A stretch of DNA of 62,605 nucleotides from Actinotignum timonense (GTDB taxonomy: Bacteria > Actinomycetota > Actinomycetes > Actinomycetales > Actinomycetaceae): positions 1,176,488 through 1,239,092 of the forward strand of contig NZ_LT706966.1 in assembly GCF_900155575.1 (NCBI RefSeq), written 5' to 3'. The notes beneath the pieces were generated by a model. It searched no databases, had not been told where the DNA came from, and saw only the letters and a list, made by a program, of their open reading frames with translations. The position numbers and the translations under genes are program-made. Of the stretch, positions 49,168-58,498 are shown one piece after another. Position 1 is the stretch's first letter; every line of letters begins with the position of its first letter.

Positions 49168-49725
49168 ATGAGGAACCGCACCCCGCGCCCGAACGTACCC
49201 CGCGTCTCGGGGGACGCCTCGTCCCATGCGCCACTTTCGGCCCGGTCCGCGCGCCCGAATACGTTGGGAACCGCGCTGCGGACGTGCGCGAAGCTCGCCA
49301 CCGGCCTGCTGCTCGGGGCCTTCGCCGGGGCGCTGGCCGCGGTCACTCACGCGGGGCTGGCGGGAATTCCCGGCCTGGCCACCGATATTGTGTGGGTCGG
49401 CCCGCTCCTCGCCACGCTGCTCATTGCCAGTGGCGCATCTTTCGCCCGCGATTGGCTAGGATCATGGTGCTGGGCTGGATTCTGGCTGGGTGAAGTGGCC
49501 CTCACCTTCTGGGCTTTTGCCGCCCCCGGCTACGGTGACATCGTGGTCTTCCACGGGGTGGCCGCGAATCTCTGGCTTGTTCTGGCTCCGCTCGCCGGGG
49601 CATTCCCGCTGATCGGCGCTCTGGTGCGCCGCCGGCATTCCACGCCTCCGGGCCCACACCCGCAGGCCAACCAGGATCAACCACAGGAGGACGCATGCGA
49701 CCTGAGCACACGCCGCAAAGTGTAG
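49168..49725 (+). CDS. Hypothetical four-helix membrane protein
   Basis: A 185-residue protein. After a polar, Arg/Pro/Ser-rich N-terminus of about 40 residues come four membrane segments (for example LATGLLLGAFAGALAAVTHA and a later NLWLVLAPLAGAFPLIGALV), then a polar tail. It overlaps the VanW-type gene by 31 bp, so co-expression is likely. The ATG follows AAGGAGTGAG. I do not recognise a characterised family; it resembles small actinobacterial membrane proteins of unknown function. Confidence 0.65.
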   Translation: MRNRTPRPNVPRVSGDASSHAPLSARSARPNTLGTALRTCAKLATGLLLGAFAGALAAVTHAGLAGIPGLATDIVWVGPLLATLLIASGASFARDWLGSWCWAGFWLGEVALTFWAFAAPGYGDIVVFHGVAANLWLVLAPLAGAFPLIGALVRRRHSTPPGPHPQANQDQPQEDACDLSTRRKV

Positions 49726-51557
49726 GTCTCGAAGATACCGCGGTGCGCCCCGCGGGTTCTGACACGCCTTTCGACACCGGGGAATTCCGGCAGGTGGAAG
49801 CTACCCGCAAGCTGCGCTGGCCCTGGATTGTTTCCGCGGTTATTGCGATTTTGCTGCTCGCCTACGTGGGTTATGCCTGGTACAGCGCCGACCGCGTCGC
49901 GCGGGGTACCACGGTGGCCGGCATTGAGATCGGCGGGATGAATACCGCCACCGCCACCGAACATCTCAGTGGTGAGGTCGCCGCGCGGGTGGCCCGCCCG
50001 GTTGAGGTAGTTGTGGAGGGCACCAGCGTGAGCGTGAACCCGGGCGATTACTCCCTGAGCGTGGACGCGGCGGCCACGGTGGAGAGCCTGACCGGTTTCA
50101 CCCTCAACCCCGTGGAGATTTTCCACCAACTCACGGGCAAGGGCGAGGTCGCCCCGAAGGTCACCGTGGACGACGCCGCATTATCCGCCCAGGTAGATAC
50201 CATTCGTAACAGCACCGGGGTGGAAGCGCGTAATGCCACCCTCATGATGGAAGGTACGACGGCGCAGCTCAGCCCGGCGCAAGCCGGGCGCGCCGTCGAC
50301 CCGGAGGCTACCCGCACCGCTCTGATTGAGCAACCGTTGCGCGGCCAAGAACGTATTGAACTGGAAGCGGTGCCCGCCGAGCCTGCCATTAGCACCGAAG
50401 CTGCCGAAAAGGCGCGCGCGGAGCTGGCTGGGCCGCTGGTATCCGGCGATCTCACCGCGAAGGTGGGGGACCGGGCCGTGAACCTTAGCCCGGAAACTCT
50501 GGCGCAGGCGGCCTCTTTCGTGCCGGAAGGCGCGGCGCTTCAGCTCAAGCTGGACGGCAAGGTTCTGGGCGATGCGGTACGGGCCGCCGCCCCGGACCTG
50601 CTCAAACCGGGTGTGGATGCCCGCATTGAGATCGTGGACCACACCACGCCCACGATTATTCCCTCCCAGGACGGCGTGGGTATTGACGACGCCGCCCTCG
50701 CTTCCGGCGCCCAGGTGGCCGCGCTGCGCACCGCTGCCGCCGAGCGCCTCGTGGAACTGAGCCCCGCTCCGATTCCGGCGGCCTTCAGCACCGCGGATGC
50801 GGAAAAGCTCGGGGTCAAGGAAGTGGTCTCGGAGATTTCCACCCCGCTCACCAGCGATTCGGTGCGTACCACCAACCTGCGGGTGGGTACCCGGAAAATC
50901 ACCGATACCCTGGTCAAACCCGATGAGACGTTCTCCCTGGAAGCAGCGCTCGGCCCCATCGAATACTCAGAAGGCTTCGTGTCCTCCGGGGTGGTTATGA
51001 ACGGCTTCAATAACGAGGCCCTGGGCGGCGGGCTTTCCCAGCTGGCCACAAATGTGTTCAATATTGGTTACCTGGCCGGTTACGAGGATGTGGAGCACCG
51101 CCCCCACACCAAGCATTTTTCCCGTTACCCCATGGGCCGCGAATCAACGCTGTGGTCCGGTTCCATAGACGTGAAATGGAAGAACACCACCCCGTACGGC
51201 GCGGTGATCGACACCTATCTCGAGGGCGGGTACGTGGTCACGAAGCTGTGGTCGACGAAGTATTACGACGTCGAAACCTGGACCTCGGAACCGCGCAATT
51301 ACCGCCAGCCGGTTATGACGGAAGGTAAGGGGCCGGATTGCGAGCCCCAAGGCTTGGGCGATCCCGGATTTACCGTGACCGTGTCTCGCACCGTGAAATT
51401 GGGGGATAAGGTCGTTGAGGATTCGTCCTATGACTGGACCTACCAGCCCGATCACGGCCGCACCTGCCCGAAGCCGGAGCCGGCCGCTCCGCCCGCCCCC
51501 GCTCCGCAAGCCGAAGGCGCTCCCGCACCAGCTCCAGCCCCCGCGCCCGGTCACTAG
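49695..51557 (+). CDS. VanW family protein with peptidoglycan-binding-like repeats
   Basis: A 620-residue envelope protein anchored by one N-terminal helix at about residues 43-62 (WIVSAVIAILLLAYVGYAWY). Two PG_binding_4-like regions follow (GTTVAGIEIGGMNTATATEH begins the first). Then comes the VanW domain with TTNLRVGTRKITDTLVKPDE, FSLEAALGPIEYSEGF, ALGGGLSQLATNVFN and HFSRYPMGRESTL. A Pro/Ala-rich tail ends the protein. Resembles YoaR-type proteins; exact role in the wall is unknown, and it does not imply vancomycin resistance. The ATG at 49695 follows AGGAGG. Confidence 0.88.
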   Translation: MRPEHTPQSVGLEDTAVRPAGSDTPFDTGEFRQVEATRKLRWPWIVSAVIAILLLAYVGYAWYSADRVARGTTVAGIEIGGMNTATATEHLSGEVAARVARPVEVVVEGTSVSVNPGDYSLSVDAAATVESLTGFTLNPVEIFHQLTGKGEVAPKVTVDDAALSAQVDTIRNSTGVEARNATLMMEGTTAQLSPAQAGRAVDPEATRTALIEQPLRGQERIELEAVPAEPAISTEAAEKARAELAGPLVSGDLTAKVGDRAVNLSPETLAQAASFVPEGAALQLKLDGKVLGDAVRAAAPDLLKPGVDARIEIVDHTTPTIIPSQDGVGIDDAALASGAQVAALRTAAAERLVELSPAPIPAAFSTADAEKLGVKEVVSEISTPLTSDSVRTTNLRVGTRKITDTLVKPDETFSLEAALGPIEYSEGFVSSGVVMNGFNNEALGGGLSQLATNVFNIGYLAGYEDVEHRPHTKHFSRYPMGRESTLWSGSIDVKWKNTTPYGAVIDTYLEGGYVVTKLWSTKYYDVETWTSEPRNYRQPVMTEGKGPDCEPQGLGDPGFTVTVSRTVKLGDKVVEDSSYDWTYQPDHGRTCPKPEPAAPPAPAPQAEGAPAPAPAPAPGH

Positions 51558-51608
51558 ATTTGGTGCTGGGCGTGAGCTCGGATTACGGTAGAGGAGGAGG
51601 TGACACCG

Positions 51609-51938
51609 GTGGCTTATGTCATTACCTTGCCGTGCGTCGATACCAAAGATCGGGCGTGCGTGGACGAATGCCCGGTGGATTGCATTTACGAAGGGGACCG
51701 TACCCTCTACATTAATCCGGACGAATGTGTGGATTGCGGGGCTTGCGAACCGGCCTGCCCGGTGGAAGCCATCTATTACGAAGATGATGTTCCCGAAGAA
51801 TGGTCAGTATTCACCGCAGTCAATGCGGAATTCTTCTCCGAATTGGGCTCCCCGGGCGGGGCGCAAAGCCTCGGGCCCACCGGCACCGACCACCCCTATG
51901 TGGCCGGCCTGCCGGCGAACGTCAACGAGGATTCCTGA
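51609..51938 (+). CDS. fdxA: Seven-iron ferredoxin
   Basis: A soluble electron carrier of 109 residues. Cysteines at 9, 17, 21, 25, 40, 43, 46 and 50 are spaced as in Azotobacter-type ferredoxin I: 9, 17 and 50 would hold the [3Fe-4S] cluster and 21, 40, 43 and 46 the [4Fe-4S] cluster, leaving Cys25 free. CGACEPACPVEAIYYEDDVP is highly typical of actinobacterial FdxA. GGAGGAGG lies 7 bp before the GTG at 51609, chosen over the GTG at 51600. Confidence 0.95.
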   Translation: MAYVITLPCVDTKDRACVDECPVDCIYEGDRTLYINPDECVDCGACEPACPVEAIYYEDDVPEEWSVFTAVNAEFFSELGSPGGAQSLGPTGTDHPYVAGLPANVNEDS

Positions 51939-52006
51939 GCCGGAGACCTGCTCGACCACGGCTTCCATGCCGCGCTAATTACGCGCGGGAGAGCGATCGC
52001 GCGGCG

Positions 52007-53227
52007 CTAGCCGCGCGCGCCGTCGTTCCAATCGAGGGTGGTGCGGGCCAGCTCGCGCACCTGCGGCCAGGTGGCCGCGAAGGAAGGAAGCAGCGGGTAG
52101 GAGGCAACATCCTCCACGTTCACCCAGCGCAACTCCATGGATTCCCCGTCGGCCACCGCCTCCAGCCCATCGCGGCAGCGCGCCACAAAACTGGTATAGG
52201 ACCAATCCACATGCGCGGTGGTGAGCTCCCCGCCGCGGCGCAGATCCGTGGGAGCCAGTGCGGTCTCCTCGGTGAATTCGCGCAGGGCACCCTCCCAGGG
52301 CTCCTCGTCCCATTCGCGTGCTCCACCCGGGAAAGCCCAGGTGGCACCGCCGTGACTCCAGGGGGAGCGGTGTTGAAGCAGGATCTGGATATGCCCGGCG
52401 TGGCGCCGGAAAGCCGCGATTCCGGCCGCCCCGTTCATCCCCCAATGGCGTTTCCCGCAACCGCACAGCAGGAAACCGTCCGCGCCGTGATGAACCGTGC
52501 CGTGGTGGCTATCGGCTAAGAAACGCTGCGCGGCCTCCGGGAGCACCCCGAGGGCCGGGCGGGCCGGCTTCGCCCAGAATTGGGTGAAGGACAGGCCCAG
52601 GTGCTCCACCAGGGAACGCAGCAGCGGTAGGGAAATCCCCACCACCCCGTGGTAATCACCTTCAAGGCGGTCAATAAAGGGGCCTCCCAAGCCGTCCGCG
52701 GTAAAGGAACCGGCCACTTCCAGGGGTTCCCCGGTGGCGATATACGCCTCAATCTCCGCTTCGCTCAGGTGCGCGAAGGTCACTTTCGCGCGGGAAATCC
52801 CGGCCAGGGAACGCCCGGAAGGAACGTGAACCAGGCAGTGCCCGGTGTGGAGAATCCCGGAATTGCCGGACATGCGGGCCAGGCGCTCGCGGGCCACCTC
52901 CGGGGAATGCGGTTTCCCGTAAACTTCGCCCTCGAATTCGAACATGGAATCGCAGCCCACCACAAAATCGGCGCCCTGGGCTGGCCCGGGAGTGGCGGCC
53001 ACATCGCGGGCTTTGGCCGCGGCCAGCGCCAGCACCCCTTGGGAAGGACCCCCGTGCACTCGCGCGAGCAGTGCATCTTCATCCACGTGCGAAACCTGCA
53101 CCAGCGGCTCCACGCCCGCGGCCCGCAAGGTGGCGAGGCGCGCGGGGGATTGGCTGGCCAGCGCCAAGGTAAGGGAGGGCAGCGCGGGCGTATGCGCCGC
53201 GCCGCCCCCGTCATGAGTCATCGGCAT
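52007..53227 (-). CDS. Fusion of Maf nucleotide pyrophosphatase and Nudix hydrolase
   Basis: Two house-cleaning enzymes in one 406-residue protein. Residues about 18-225 are a Maf domain: LALASQSPARLATLRAAG, then FVVGCDSMFEFEGEVYGKPH, and a later YHGVVGISLPLLRSLVEHLG. A Cys-containing link with CGCGKRHWGMNGAAG leads into a Nudix domain. Its Nudix box, residues 302-324, has G302, E308, Arg316-Glu317 and Glu320-Glu321 in register; only the final Gly is Ala323. Both domains look catalytically complete. They would remove non-canonical or damaged nucleotides. It is a single open frame. Confidence 0.9.
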   Translation of the reverse strand: MPMTHDGGGAAHTPALPSLTLALASQSPARLATLRAAGVEPLVQVSHVDEDALLARVHGGPSQGVLALAAAKARDVAATPGPAQGADFVVGCDSMFEFEGEVYGKPHSPEVARERLARMSGNSGILHTGHCLVHVPSGRSLAGISRAKVTFAHLSEAEIEAYIATGEPLEVAGSFTADGLGGPFIDRLEGDYHGVVGISLPLLRSLVEHLGLSFTQFWAKPARPALGVLPEAAQRFLADSHHGTVHHGADGFLLCGCGKRHWGMNGAAGIAAFRRHAGHIQILLQHRSPWSHGGATWAFPGGAREWDEEPWEGALREFTEETALAPTDLRRGGELTTAHVDWSYTSFVARCRDGLEAVADGESMELRWVNVEDVASYPLLPSFAATWPQVRELARTTLDWNDGARG

Positions 53228-53240
53228 AGGAAAGACCGGC

Positions 53241-54917
53241 CTAGCGCGAGAGCTCGCTGCGCAGCACGTCCAGGCCCACCCCGCCCAGGCGCAGGGCCTT
53301 CATATGCCACGCCTTGAGGTCGAAACCGGCACCCGCGCGGGCCCGGGCTTCCTCACGCAGCTCCTTCCAGATCCGCGCGCCCACCTTGTAGGCGCTGGCC
53401 TGCCCCGGCCAGCCGAGGTAGCGATCCAGCTCATAGGAGAGGAAGGACTGTTCCATAGCCACATTCGCGCGCAGGAAACGCCAGGCGGCGTCGTGATCCC
53501 AAGCGCCGGTGCCGAATTGCCCGCCGGCCACCTTCCCGGCATCCTTACCCAGGTGCACGCCCATATCCACCACGATGCGGGCCGCGCGCAGCCGCTCGGA
53601 ATCGAGCACGCCCATGCGGTCACCCGGATCCTCGTGGAAGCCGAGCTCGGCCATGAGGGCTTCGGCGTACAGCGCCCAGCCTTCCCCGTGCCCGGAAACC
53701 CAATAGGCCTGGCGGCGCCACGCATTGAGCTGATCCTTGAGGTAGACGGCCAGACCCAGCTGGAGATGATGACCCGGCACCCCTTCGTGGTAGACGGTGG
53801 TCTTTTCCTGCCAGGTGTGGAATTCGGTCACGCCTTCCGGCACCGACCACCACATACGCCCCGGCCGCGAAAAATCATCGGAGGGACCCGTGTAGTAAAT
53901 ACCGCCCGAATTCGAAGGCGCGATCATGCATTCGATGGTGCGCATCGCCTCGGGAATATCGAAGTACTGCGTGGCAGCGGCCATGGCACCATCGGCGGTC
54001 TGCTGCATCCACGAACGCAATTCCTCCACGCCGTGCAGGGTGTAGCGTTCCTCCTGATCGAGGCGGGTGAGGGCCTCGTTCACGCTCACGCCCTCCCCGT
54101 ACAGCTCGCGCGCGATGGCCTGCTGTTCCGCGTCGATACGCTCCAGTTCGTGGATACCCCACTCGTATGTTTCATCCAGATCGACGACGGCGCCCAGGAA
54201 TTCGCGCGAATGCAGCGCGTAACGATCCCGGCCCACCGCATCATTTTCGGTGGCCCCCGGGAGCAGACCCCGCAGGGTTTCCGCCAGTTCCCCGTAAGCG
54301 GCGCGGGCCTGAGCTGCGCCCTGCTCCAAAGCCTCAGTAAGTTCCGGGGCGGTGGCCGCACCGCGCTGGGCCAGCCCGGCGAAACTACCCGAATCGGAGG
54401 CGGCAGCGAGGGCCTGCTCCAAGCAGCGCTCCACCTGCCGAGCCGCGAAAACAGGACCGGACGCGGCCCGCTGGGCCAGGGATTCCCGGTAGCCGGCCAG
54501 GGCCCGCGGCACATCACTCAGGCGCGCCGCGATGGTTTCCCAATCGGAAGCATTTTCCTGGGGCATCACATCAAAAACATCGCGAATCCCCTGGAGCGGG
54601 GATTCAATAACATTGAGCTTGCCGACTTCTTCGCCGGCTTCATACAGTTCAATTTCCAGACCGAGGCGATCGCGCAGGCCGGCGGCGGTCACCCGATCCG
54701 TGGCATCGCGCTCTTCAAGGTGATCGAGGGCCGCCAGGGTCTCCCGCACATTATCGATATGCGCGGCAATCCCGGCGGGGGAGTAATCATCAAGCTTGGT
54801 TTCAGGGGCACCGGGCAGGCCGGTGAACGTCACCGTTTCGGGTGAGGTATCGAGGACGCGCTGGAAATAGCGGTCCGCGAGGGCATCAATCTCTGTGTGT
54901 TCTCGTTTATTCTCCAC
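53241..54917 (-). CDS. DUF885 family zinc-peptidase-like protein
   Basis: A 558-residue, mostly helical protein of the DUF885 family. Putative metal site: VYHEGVPGHHLQLGL with a second Glu downstream in GHGEGWALYAEALMAELGF. These motifs resemble gluzincin metallopeptidases, so activity on peptides or other carboxyl-containing substrates is likely but unproven. The frame opens at a TTG at 54962; the GTG at 54917 follows TCTGGAGCA and is my choice. No signal peptide. It lies 13 bp downstream of the next gene on its strand boundary with the Maf-Nudix gene, and may share its transcript. Confidence 0.85.
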   Translation of the reverse strand: MENKREHTEIDALADRYFQRVLDTSPETVTFTGLPGAPETKLDDYSPAGIAAHIDNVRETLAALDHLEERDATDRVTAAGLRDRLGLEIELYEAGEEVGKLNVIESPLQGIRDVFDVMPQENASDWETIAARLSDVPRALAGYRESLAQRAASGPVFAARQVERCLEQALAAASDSGSFAGLAQRGAATAPELTEALEQGAAQARAAYGELAETLRGLLPGATENDAVGRDRYALHSREFLGAVVDLDETYEWGIHELERIDAEQQAIARELYGEGVSVNEALTRLDQEERYTLHGVEELRSWMQQTADGAMAAATQYFDIPEAMRTIECMIAPSNSGGIYYTGPSDDFSRPGRMWWSVPEGVTEFHTWQEKTTVYHEGVPGHHLQLGLAVYLKDQLNAWRRQAYWVSGHGEGWALYAEALMAELGFHEDPGDRMGVLDSERLRAARIVVDMGVHLGKDAGKVAGGQFGTGAWDHDAAWRFLRANVAMEQSFLSYELDRYLGWPGQASAYKVGARIWKELREEARARAGAGFDLKAWHMKALRLGGVGLDVLRSELSR

Positions 54918-55006
54918 TGCTCCAGAATAGCCCGCGGCTACCCGCCACTCCACTCCCAGCAAAATCCCCGGATGAAAACATGGACGTTAGTGTCAAGGAC
55001 GACTAG

Positions 55007-55012
55007 TATACT
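55007..55012 (+). promoter_or_regulatory. -10 element upstream of the cyclase gene
   Basis: TATACT in the divergent region between the DUF885 gene and the cyclase gene, about 100 bp before the latter. No clear -35 at 17 bp. Confidence 0.4.
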
Positions 55013-55114
55013 GTGATGGAAGGCACTTTATTTATAGCTGGCGGTTGGCGCTCCCCGTTCTCCTCACCTGAGGTGGCGCCGCGCCGGTGCTAAGCAGCTA
55101 GGGAAGGGGCGAGT

Positions 55115-56590
55115 GTGGCTGAGCAATTCGCTAGCGCGCCGCGCCCCGCATCCCAATCCGAAACATCACGCGGAACCGGCGCCGGGGCGGGCCGGAGTGC
55201 GCGGGAGCACTCCAGCATCGGCCCGGCCATGAGCCCGGACCTCATCGCCTACCTCCTCGGGGGCGGGGCCCAGCCGGCCGCTAGCGCGCAGCTGAGCGCG
55301 GATGATATGGCCCAGTTGCGGCGCAATACCGCAGCTGATCTGCCCCTTGGCCCCGAATCGGGGGTGCCGCGCTCCGGGAATGCCGCCCGTATGGAAGCCC
55401 CGGTGGATCGTAATTTTGTGCCGAGCCGGGAAACCGCCGCCCGCACCCCGCAGCGTTCGCGCACCTCCCTCCCGGATAGTGGTAGCCGGCCCGGGGGTGC
55501 CACGCGCGTTCCGCAGTCCGCACTGCCGGCTGCGCCGGCGTCGTCGCAACACAAAGAACCGCGCAATGAGCCGCAGCCTGCGGAAACGGAAGGCACCGCT
55601 TTCTCCGCCTATATGGAACACCTCGAGGGTGGGCTGCCGCGCTACACCCTGCGTCAGGCGGCGGAGCTGACCAATATGGATACGGAAGGGGTGCGGCGTT
55701 TTTGGCTGGCCCTCGGTTTCCCCTCCATCGTGGATGAAGATAGTGAACTTGTTTTCACGGACGGGGATATTCGGGCGATGCGGGCGATGGCGGAATCGCT
55801 CGGGGAATCTCCGCTCACCGAATCGGCCCTCACTTCGCTGCTGCGCGCCAGTGCCCACAACGTGGATCGCATGCTGCAATGGCATGTGGAAACGCTCCTG
55901 GAGCTGGCGGAAACTAGCGGCGGGCTCGGGCCGGTGGATGCACGGCGTTGGGTGCTTGATCATTTCCCGGATATTGAAGAATTTTTGCGGCGCACCGCGG
56001 CCTACACCTGGTCGCGGCAGGCCGCTGCGCTGCTGCGCCACACCGAAGCGGAAATCGCGCATATTAATGAGGATGATGCGATCCCGCAGCTGCCGCGCGC
56101 CGTTGGCTTTATCGATATTGTGTCTTTCACGAACCGGACCGAGCGGATGACATCGCGGCAGTTCATGGAGTTTATTGAGCGTTTCGATTACACCTGCCGG
56201 GCCGTGATTACCGGCGGGGGCGGACGCGTGGTGAAATCCATGGGCGATGCGTTCCTCTTTATCGCGGACGATATCGTCACCGGGGCGGATATCGTCTGCG
56301 ATGTGACCCAGGCTCTGCGCGATACTCCGGAAATTCCGGCGGTGCGGGCCTCTCTCACCTGGGGGCCGGTGCTCGGGCGTTTCGGTGACGTGTTCGGGCC
56401 CTCGGTGAATATGGCGTCCCGGCTGGCGGATGTGGCCTCCCCGGGCACGGTCCTCACCTCGCGGCCGGTGGCTACCGCGCTCAAAGCGGTGGGGGAGAAT
56501 CGCTTCACCACGATCTCGGTGGGGACTCCTACCCTCCAGGGCCTGGGGGCCACCGAGGTGCTGGAGCTGCGCCGCATTCGGGCGCATTAA
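55115..56590 (+). CDS. Class III adenylate/guanylate cyclase
   Basis: A 491-residue soluble protein. A disordered N-terminus of about 160 residues is followed by a regulatory region containing a MerR-like helix (YTLRQAAELTNMDTEGVRRF), then a class III cyclase domain from about residue 330. The domain has the first metal Asp in GFIDIVSFTNRTERM, the second in VVKSMGDAFLFIADD, and the transition-state Asn and Arg in VNMASRLADVASPG. Such proteins make cAMP or cGMP; the nucleotide cannot be fixed by eye. The GTG start follows GAAGGGGCGAG. The two-component system lies next. Confidence 0.88.
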   Translation: MAEQFASAPRPASQSETSRGTGAGAGRSAREHSSIGPAMSPDLIAYLLGGGAQPAASAQLSADDMAQLRRNTAADLPLGPESGVPRSGNAARMEAPVDRNFVPSRETAARTPQRSRTSLPDSGSRPGGATRVPQSALPAAPASSQHKEPRNEPQPAETEGTAFSAYMEHLEGGLPRYTLRQAAELTNMDTEGVRRFWLALGFPSIVDEDSELVFTDGDIRAMRAMAESLGESPLTESALTSLLRASAHNVDRMLQWHVETLLELAETSGGLGPVDARRWVLDHFPDIEEFLRRTAAYTWSRQAAALLRHTEAEIAHINEDDAIPQLPRAVGFIDIVSFTNRTERMTSRQFMEFIERFDYTCRAVITGGGGRVVKSMGDAFLFIADDIVTGADIVCDVTQALRDTPEIPAVRASLTWGPVLGRFGDVFGPSVNMASRLADVASPGTVLTSRPVATALKAVGENRFTTISVGTPTLQGLGATEVLELRRIRAH

Positions 56591-56667
56591 GAACGGTGTT
56601 TCGGCGCCGCTTTGCGCCCCCAGGCCACGCCCCTGAGTGAAAAAAGAAAATAGCTTAGACTTTCAGT

Positions 56668-57339
56668 GTGACTACTTTGCTTCTTGTTGAGGATGACGCC
56701 GCTATTTCCGGACCGCTGGCCCGTGCGCTCGCGCGGGAAGGATATGCCGTGACGTGTGTTGATACCGGGCTGGATGCTCTGGAACAGCTCGCTCACGGAG
56801 TAGATATTATGGTTTTGGATCTCGGGTTGCCGGATATGGACGGCCTGGATGTGGCGCGGCAGGCCCGCGGGCGAGGCCACACTTTCCCTATCCTTATTCT
56901 CACCGCGCGCGCCGAAGAAGTCGATATGGTGGTGGGTCTGGATAGCGGGGCCGATGATTACGTCACCAAGCCGTTCCGGCTCGCGGAACTGCTGGCCCGG
57001 GTGCGGGCGCTGCTGCGGCGCACCGAACAGGGCACCGATCATTTCACCGCCCAAGATATTTCGGTGGATACCGGGGCGCGCCGGGCGCTGCGCGGGGGCG
57101 TGGAGCTGGCGCTCACCGCGAAAGAATTTGAATTGCTCACCGCGCTCATTCGCCGCGCGGGGGATGTTGTTTCGCGTGAGGCACTCTTCAGTGAAGTGTG
57201 GGGGGATGAAAAGGCTTCCGCCTCGAAGAAACTCGATATGCATATTTCGTGGTTGCGCCGTAAATTGGGCGACGACGTTGATAGCCCTCGCTATATCTCC
57301 ACGGTGCGGGGACTGGGCTTCCGTTTCGAAACACGCTAA
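56668..57339 (+). CDS. Response regulator, OmpR/PhoB family
   Basis: A 223-residue transcription regulator. Receiver domain: acidic pocket LVEDD, phospho-acceptor Asp51 in MVLDLGLPDMDGL, and Lys101 in DYVTKPF. The C-terminal winged helix contains LTAKEFELLTALIRRAGDVV and SWLRRKLGDD. It is followed 9 bp later by a histidine kinase gene, its evident partner. GTG start. The signal and target genes are unknown. Confidence 0.95.
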   Translation: MTTLLLVEDDAAISGPLARALAREGYAVTCVDTGLDALEQLAHGVDIMVLDLGLPDMDGLDVARQARGRGHTFPILILTARAEEVDMVVGLDSGADDYVTKPFRLAELLARVRALLRRTEQGTDHFTAQDISVDTGARRALRGGVELALTAKEFELLTALIRRAGDVVSREALFSEVWGDEKASASKKLDMHISWLRRKLGDDVDSPRYISTVRGLGFRFETR

Positions 57340-57348
57340 GAAGAACCC

Positions 57349-58422
57349 ATGCGCGCACGTTCTTTGCGGATGACGATCCGCACCGCGCTGGCCGCCATTT
57401 TGCTGGTCGGGATTCCGGCGCTGGTGATGGGCGGGGTGACGATCCCGCGCAATGCCCTCGATGAAGCGCGGGCCCGCCGGGATATGCTGCTTTTCCTGGG
57501 CGCGGAAATCCTGGCGATTATCGTGGCTATTTTGGTGGCGGTGGGGATCGCCATGCGGGTCTCGCGCCGTATCTCCGCGCCGCTTATTTATCTGGCGGCC
57601 GCCGCGGAACAGCTGGGTGCGGGAACCACCCGCCCGCAAATGGCACCCTCCGGTATCGAAGAAATCGACCTGGTTTTTGAGGAGATCGCGCGGGCCGCGG
57701 ATCGGATGGCCGGGCGGCTTTCCGCCGAACGCCAATTCGCTGCCGACGCCTCCCACCAGCTGCGCACCCCGCTCACCTCGCTATCCATGCGCCTGGAAGA
57801 AATCCAGTACCTGAGCAACGATCCGGACGTCAAAGAAGAAGCCACCCGCTGCCTGGAACAGGTGGAACGCCTCACCGGGGTGGTCACCGATCTGCTCCAC
57901 GCCTCGCGCGCCCAGGAAAGCGCCACGGAAGCGGTGGCGCTGCAACCGATTTTCACCCAGCAGGGCGTGGAATGGGAGCGTGCCTTCGCGGCCGCGGGCC
58001 GCAAGGTGGTTTTCACGGTGGGTCAGCACGGCCCGGTGCTTTCCGATCCCGGGGCGCTCTCCCAAATTATTGCCACGTGCGTGGAAAACTCGCTGAAATA
58101 CGGGGCGGGAACGACGACGGTCACCTCGCGTCCAGCCGGCCGGGGCGTCATTATCGATATTAGCGACGAGGGGGAGGGGGTAGCCCCCGAATTCGTGGAA
58201 GCTATTTTCACGCAGGGATTCTCCCTGGGCGGCTCCACCGGATTTGGCCTGCCGCTGGCCCGCCAACTGGCCGAACGCAACGGCGGGCGCCTGGAATTAT
58301 CCCAGGCCCAACCCCCTATTTTTTCGGTGGTGCTCGCCGCGCTCCCGGCGGCCCTCGACCCGGCGAAAGTTTTCCCGGCAGGCGGGGAAATTTCGGTGGG
58401 AGCACGCCGCCGGCGTTTCTAA
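57349..58422 (+). CDS. Sensor histidine kinase
   Basis: A 357-residue membrane kinase. Two helices (about 11-31 and 47-68) enclose an extracytoplasmic loop of only about 15 residues, so it probably senses within the membrane or through partners. A HAMP-like region follows, then the phosphorylated His136 in FAADASHQLRTPLTSLSMRL, N box CVENSLKYG, G1 ISDEGEGVAPEF and G2 GSTGFGLPLARQLA. It pairs with the upstream response regulator. Confidence 0.94.
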   Translation: MRARSLRMTIRTALAAILLVGIPALVMGGVTIPRNALDEARARRDMLLFLGAEILAIIVAILVAVGIAMRVSRRISAPLIYLAAAAEQLGAGTTRPQMAPSGIEEIDLVFEEIARAADRMAGRLSAERQFAADASHQLRTPLTSLSMRLEEIQYLSNDPDVKEEATRCLEQVERLTGVVTDLLHASRAQESATEAVALQPIFTQQGVEWERAFAAAGRKVVFTVGQHGPVLSDPGALSQIIATCVENSLKYGAGTTTVTSRPAGRGVIIDISDEGEGVAPEFVEAIFTQGFSLGGSTGFGLPLARQLAERNGGRLELSQAQPPIFSVVLAALPAALDPAKVFPAGGEISVGARRRRF

Positions 58423-58498
58423 ACGGTGCGGCGCCTCGCGTAGGTGCAGCTTCGCGAGGGTCGCGGTGAGAGTCCCGGCACTTGTAGGAACGACGGCG

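Noticed and set aside
53304-54845. 513-codon plus-strand frame opposite the DUF885 gene
   Set aside because: The minus strand has the zinc motif and family similarity; the plus frame has none.
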